Positions 59,401 through 64,000 of a stretch of 64,000 nucleotides of DNA are shown here, piece by piece. The DNA is from Icerya purchasi (taxonomy: Eukaryota > Arthropoda > Insecta > Hemiptera > Monophlebidae). Location: assembly GCA_039619475.1 (NCBI GenBank), contig CM077115.1, positions 484,170,400-484,234,399 on the forward strand, given 5' to 3'. How positions within the stretch are numbered: position 1 is the stretch's first letter; the number at the start of each line of letters is the position of its first letter. The translations under genes and the position numbers were made by a program. Under the pieces are notes generated by a model. The model was not told the DNA's origin, searched no databases, and worked only from the letters and a program-made list of their open reading frames with translations.

Positions 59401-60640
59401 CCCACTCGAATTGTATGATTCCAAAATTAATCAAAATTTTTTAAACTACTGTAAAATAAACACTTCCCCCAATTCAAAACAATTTTGGTTTGGGAATGAC
59501 TTTAATGTTTGGTAGCATTTATATATGCGAATTTGTAGAACCATCTTAAAAAAAAAAAAAAAAAGATTTTCTTTATCAGCTACAACGAACTGGATGTGAA
59601 TGTTTAGGGAGATTTTGACCGATGCAAAAAGAAATCTCAGTTATCGCACTGAAAATTTTAATTCAATTTCTACACAATAAAAAAATATTAATTTTTGTCG
59701 TAAAATTATGAAATAAAGAATTTAATATAAGTAATTTTTAGTTATAATCAATCTGATGCTTATTTTTTTTATACTGATTCGTGATACAAATTGTGTACTA
59801 TTGAATGTTGTAATTAATAAAAATATATAAATTCGCAAGAATTAATTATAATTAAAATATTTCCGTCTAGTTTTGGATACATGGAACCATAATCATGGCA
59901 TAACTAAAACGGAACCTAAATTTATGTCGCGATTATGACTCTATGCAATGGAAACTAGTCGGTAATATTTTATTTATAATTAATTGAGTTTTGCGAATTT
60001 GTATTTTGCGTGCTTTTGTTAATTATAACATTCCGCTTTTTTTCCTATTAAAAAAAAAAAAAAAAAAAAAAAAAAGGAAAGAAAGAAACAAACAACGATT
60101 CTTAAATTCAAAAACAAAAGATTTTGGTAAGTTTGACTTTATATTATCCCCTACACATTTTCGCAAAGTAATTTCTGTATGATAATTTTTTACGTTAGTT
60201 TATTAATGATTATTAGGTTCCGTTCTGGATTTAAACTGCACATAAATATATTTTTCAAAAATTTGAGTTGTATAACAGAGAAGAGTAATTTGAAGAAGTT
60301 AGAGATAAGTTTCGAAGAAGGTAAAGAAAAAATTGGCCACTTACTATCTTTTTTTATTATTGCTGAATACATAGCGAACCTTAATAATCCCCGACGACGA
60401 AGCCTTGTTAAAGATAACTTTTTTTTTTATTTAAAAACTTGAAAAGCAGTACGACTGATATAATTTTTTACAGTGGATATTTTGCCGCCAACTTAAATTA
60501 TTTATTTATTTCTGCTTCTTCACCAACGACAAAGTGGCTGCCCCAAACTGTCAAATTCCGTGTAAATGTGCATTGTGGAATTTTTTCAAAAAAATAAAAT
60601 TCGATCGTTTAAAGAAAAAATTCAATAAAAATTAAATTAC
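56431..60640. other. AT-rich non-coding; possible intron or 3' flank of the Rabaptin-5 gene
   Basis: No exon was recognised. A runs lie near 58330-58350, 59548-59565 and 60050-60076, with a GT-rich tract near 59170-59200. The rest of the zinc finger expected after the exon at 60641-60715 was not found here. Confidence 0.4.
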
Positions 60641-60715
60641 CTTTTTCTTGGAAGCGATAAATGCAGTTTTACATCTGGGACATTTATTTATGTCTTCGTC
60701 GTGTTCCCATCGTAC
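60641..60715 (-). CDS. Rabep1: Rabaptin-5 exon: start of the C-terminal zinc finger
   Basis: A 75-bp, phase-0 minus-strand exon encoding VRWEHDEDINKCPRCKTAFI and then ASKKK (25 codons). It is preceded by the acceptor TATAG and followed by the donor GTAATT. CPRCKTAF followed by a basic run is the first metal-binding CxxC and RKHH-like approach of the FYVE-like finger found at the C-terminus of invertebrate Rabaptin-5 proteins; the mammalian protein differs at this end. It joins in frame to the upstream exon at 62748-62900 (DSQ then VRW). The remaining Cys/His ligands must lie in a further exon to the left, which was not identified. The match of splice sites and phase on both sides supports a functional exon. 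Confidence 0.8.
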
Positions 60716-62747
60716 CTATAAATTGAAAGCTCAATTATTTGTGGTAAAATACGAACATTATTAAGAAAGCGGTTTTACTTCTATACATTCTTTCGAGTTT
60801 TGGAACGGATTTTTAGCAAGCAGCTGCTAAGAAAAAAGTGTAGATAACTGGTCTGGACATTATCATGGTAGCCAATTAGATATAATTTTTAAATTCCCGG
60901 TTTTTCCGGTCCAAATTATTCCGATTTCCTGATTATTAGAACTATACAAGTGCTTACATGAACCTTCTTCCGCTTGTATAATAACAAATCAAACAAATTG
61001 AAGTGAAGGCAAATAGAATATCAGAGCTTTAGGTCGCGTTTTCCAGCTAGGCCCGTCGATACTACACTATTGTAAAGAAAAATCCCGTACATTATTATTA
61101 TTAGTGTAAATTGAGATATTATAAGGTAACTTGAAAATTAAATATCACATGAAGATAATGACTGAATTATTTTATCAAATTTAAGTGTTTGTATGTTAAA
61201 TTCGATACAACACAAAATTACAGTAGTTAAAAAAGTTTTTTCTTCGAAAAATTCAATTTACTCGCAGTTAAAATGTTTAACACGTTATAAAACCGTGGAA
61301 ATTTGCACATGTGCCATTATTTTCTGCAATTATAAAATAGTACTTAATGTTGAAAATTAAATTTGTCGCTTAACTTTAAATGTAGTCTAAATTCTCACTT
61401 GAATATATAGTCAAAAATTTACATTATAATAATTAATTTTAGTAAGATATTTTAAACGTTAAGAATAGAGTGTTTAAAAAAAATATAATTATTACGCAAT
61501 TAAAACTTTTTACAAATGTTGTTAAAGCATAAATTAAAATAAAAGTTTGTTTTTATAAAAATGTTTTTTCTCTCTTCGTTAAAATTAGGAATTAACTAAT
61601 ATCTTTATCGTTTAAAGTAAGTAAATATAAAGAATAATTAGATTTTTATAGAAAAAAGTTAGATCTTTTTTGTGCGAAAGTAAATACTTTAATCATCTAG
61701 ACTGTAAACTACATGTTGTAATGTGCCCATTACATGGCTTAAAGAAAAAAGTAAAAAGTAAAACATAATAAAATAATAAAAATAGTAAACTAAAATTAAG
61801 AAATTTGGAAAAGGTGGTGCGAGTGTAAATGTACGTGTAGCTGAGATCCTGTTGTCGGTCGGGCTAACCAATCATCGATCACCGCAAGAGGAAGCGGCTA
61901 CCTGAATTGATAAAGGCCGGCCGTCACGGAGCGGAAAGGAAAAAGGAAATGACCAGCGATCGAAAGAGGATTTTTACGTGGACAGCCAGTCCCGGCTAAC
62001 CTTAGGTTCAAGTAATTACTTCTGTTTAGAGTCCAGTCGTGTTTTTTACCTTCAGTGAATACATTTCTCCTTCGAAGCGATTCCGGTCGTCAATAGAAAG
62101 TCGCTCGTTTTTGTATTGTTTCGGAATTTATTGTCGTCGGTATACGTTATCGTATTTCCGAAGTTTTTGTTGAATAAAAACAAGTTTTTAAGTCGCGATT
62201 TAGAAAAGTATCGTTCGCGTTGGTCGCAGAGTTAAAATATAAAAAATATCTTTCTCGCAACCGAGGTCCTGAACGTCGCAAACGCAACAAATTCCATCGT
62301 ATCCTGTCGCCATCGGATTTGCCGTTCACAACAGTGATACGTATTATTTATTTTATTATTTATAATCGTCGTTGTTTTTGTTATCATATACGTGTCATAA
62401 TTATAATAATTTTCAGCGGTCAACCGGTAACGAAAGATTTGTGTAGCGTATTGGAAAATATATAATTAAAATTTTTGTCCCAATGAAATAATAATAATTC
62501 TAATAATAATAAATAAATAAATAAAATCCACGAGTTCGAAGAGATCTCGTGGTTGGCATCACTGAGGGCACGAAAATCAAACGTTTATGGTTTCAATGTC
62601 ATTTCTTTTTTATATCCCGTCGCGAATTCCTCTCATTTTTTGATATTAATTAAAATTATCTTTTCCATTAAAATAAAAATAAGCTCAGAATAACTAAAAA
62701 TTAAGAATATATTAGTAAAAATTCTGCAAGAATAGATAATTACTTAC
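60716..62747 (-). other. intron of the Rabaptin-5 gene, with LTR-like and conserved repeat material
   Basis: A 2.0-kb intron running from GTAAGT (62747-62742, minus strand) to TATAG (60720-60716). Contains a dispersed repeat piece (60885-60950), a GC-richer stretch at 61850-62330 that may be an LTR and leader, and the 50-bp module at 62524-62575. Confidence 0.6.
62524..62575 (+). repeat. conserved 50-bp module with CCACGAG/CTCGTGG hairpin
   Basis: AAATCCACGAGTTCGAAGAG, then ATCTCGTGGTTGGCATC and ACTGAGGG. CCACGAG and CTCGTGG form a 7-bp stem around TTCGAAGAGAT. It is preceded by an (AATA)n-like stretch, as at 27014. It may be the end of an unidentified retroposon. Confidence 0.6.
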
Positions 62748-62900
62748 TTGACTGTCCACCGTTCGGATTCTTTCCAGTTCTTGCTGAAGTGATTGCGAAA
62801 GTGTAACGAAGTCTTTCTGTACTTTTTCGCTGTTATTTAATTCTGTTTGTAATGAAGAAACTCGAGATCGTAATTCACCTATCGTTTCTTTCATTTCACG
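62748..62900 (-). CDS. Rabep1: Rabaptin-5 exon: C-terminal coiled coil (Rab5-binding region)
   Basis: A 153-bp, phase-0 minus-strand exon (51 codons) with acceptor TTTCCAG and donor GTAAGT. It encodes REMKETIGELRSRVSSLQTE, then LNNSEKVQKDFVTLSQSLQQ and ELERIRTVDSQ. The heptad-rich segment with SExVQKDFVxLSQSLQxxLERIR is the signature of the C-terminal coiled coil of Rabaptin-5/RABEP proteins, which dimerise, bind GTP-loaded Rab5 and partner Rabex-5 on early endosomes to promote fusion. Mammalian proteins usually have Arg where this one has Thr (DFVTLSQ). The rest of the gene lies to the right of the window (N-terminus) and further left (C-terminus). Identification is by motif recognition. Confidence 0.88.
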
Positions 62901-63829
62901 CTGGAAATATTTTAAACACTATGAATAAGCCGGATATTTCTAACATAATAGGTTCGAGTGCGTATTAAATTAAGAATACAGCATAAAAATACAAAAGATG
63001 GTTTTACCTTTCATTGTGCGTGCAATTCATTATGCTACTGAACAGGGTTCGCATTATATTAGTGAATTTTTAAGATGGTGCGCAATTCTTTATTTTGACT
63101 GACAGAATCTCAAATGATTCGCTTTTCGCATATTTCTGCACATAAGCGCTTTTTTTTTTTATTACACATTACTTTTTATACTGATAATCCATAGTAAAAA
63201 AGTTAAACATGCGATTCTTGTAGTTATTTAGTTAATTAATATATATATATATGTATGTATTAATGACTATGTCGTTCTTACGCTAAGGGTAAAAAGAAAA
63301 TCCTGTTTCAAAATCTCTTACGTTTTTACATTACAGTAACGCTTCTAAAGATCAGCGATCTTTGTTATTCCTCCGTCAGAAATCGTGTACAAGGCAACAA
63401 TACACATATACATTTTGAAAATAGAGAAATAAATTTTTTTCCAATCAAGAATTATATAGTTAATTGAAATTAATTTTTCTACGAGTATTATAGAAGAATG
63501 AGAATCTGGGGGTCTAGGAGGTTCTCTTAGCGAGGTTTAAAGGATAGTTTACATAATGTGCATACGTGTTTGAAAACTTACTAATGAATGAACGAATAAA
63601 AATAATTTATTCAAAAATTATCGCCAGAATTTATTTATTTATTTGGCTTTGTTAACGAAGATATTAGATCAAATTTTGCGCTTTTAGCGATAGCGATGAA
63701 AATGCTGGATAAAAAATTACAGAATGAGGAAGAAGTGAAAAAATATGAGCTGAGGTTTAAAAAACGAAGGTATTTTTAAATTAAATATAAACTGTTCGAT
63801 CATAATTATTATTAAAAATTTTAGGAAAA
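62901..63829. other. non-coding; part of an upstream Rabaptin-5 intron
   Basis: No exon was recognised. A short (TA)n tract lies at 63237-63250. Confidence 0.45.
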
Positions 63830-64000
63830 CATATATTATGAATTTGCATATTTCCAGTTTTTTTTCTACTCTTATACATTCGTTCATTGTATATCTGAAA
63901 ACATACTTTTATATGTACTTAGAATACAAAACAGTTCAGTACCATTACAACTGAATAAAAAATAAATTCAATAAAATAACAGTAAATCACAATTTAAAAA
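63830..64000 (-). repeat. dispersed repeat C, copy 3 (inverted, cut by window edge)
   Basis: The reverse complement reads TTTTTAAATTGTGATTTACTG, then GTACATATAAAAGTATG and CAGATATACAATGAACG, matching 30010-30175 and the later part of 37630-37740. It includes the stretch deleted from the 37320 copy. Confidence 0.78.

Noticed and set aside
59312..59515. 67-codon plus-strand frame MSLCVKRFTAFEMSKKSNRN
   Set aside because: No family motif, and it is not flanked by convincing splice sites or repeats.
1..64000. CRISPR arrays, rRNA, bacterial-type operons
   Set aside because: No regularly spaced repeats, rRNA motifs or gene clusters; the repeats present are transposons, microsatellites and low-copy duplications.

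Overview
The window is AT-rich, intron-scale eukaryotic DNA, most likely from an insect. It has no operons and no long intact genes. It contains many decayed non-LTR retrotransposons of the Jockey, RTE, R1/LOA and RNase H-bearing types, together with hAT, piggyBac and pogo relics. The only host-gene signal is a pair of minus-strand exons at the right end that read as the C-terminal part of Rabaptin-5, a Rab5 effector. The species cannot be fixed from this sequence; an insect is an inference from the transposon mix and the gene.

Layout. 1-4.2 kb: pieces of RNase H-bearing LINEs on both strands plus the 3' end of an R1/LOA-like LINE. 5.1-5.4 kb: a 303-bp hAT MITE. 5.9-10.3 kb: a nearly full-length Jockey-type element (ORF1 with three zinc knuckles, ORF2 with endonuclease and reverse transcriptase, poly-A tail), broken by a few frameshifts and one nonsense codon. 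13-17.3 kb: a tandemly repeated block carrying hAT-like MITEs, a second 303-bp MITE and a GCGA-rich inverted-repeat element. 17.3-20.6 kb: a minus-strand LINE split by a 2.5-kb insertion. 21.7-26 kb: a 63-bp perfect inverted repeat, a broken SGNH-hydrolase reading frame and a decayed Jockey ORF2. 29.6-40.8 kb: dispersed repeats, a hAT transposase tail, a second copy of the 17.9-19.7 kb segment carrying three extra insertions, a piggyBac 5' end and an RTE reverse transcriptase. 41-43.4 kb: an RTE on the minus strand interrupted by an RNase H LINE on the plus strand. 47.2-48.6 kb: an internally deleted pogo-like transposon with a psq-type HTH and a PHD-like zinc finger. 49.7-50.4 kb: a hAT-like element with perfect 8-bp target duplications. 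53.8-56.4 kb: an RT/RNase H LINE interrupted by a 1.1-kb hAT-like element. 60.6-62.9 kb: the Rabaptin-5 exons.

How it fits together. The minus-strand Rabaptin-5 gene continues beyond the right edge. Its last exons were not found to the left, so much of the window could be intron or 3' flank of this gene in which transposons have accumulated. The most informative features are insertions whose target-site duplications and paralogous empty sites can be read inside the window, giving relative ages. No CRISPR array, rRNA or convincing tRNA was seen. Every protein-coding transposon relic found carries at least one disablement.
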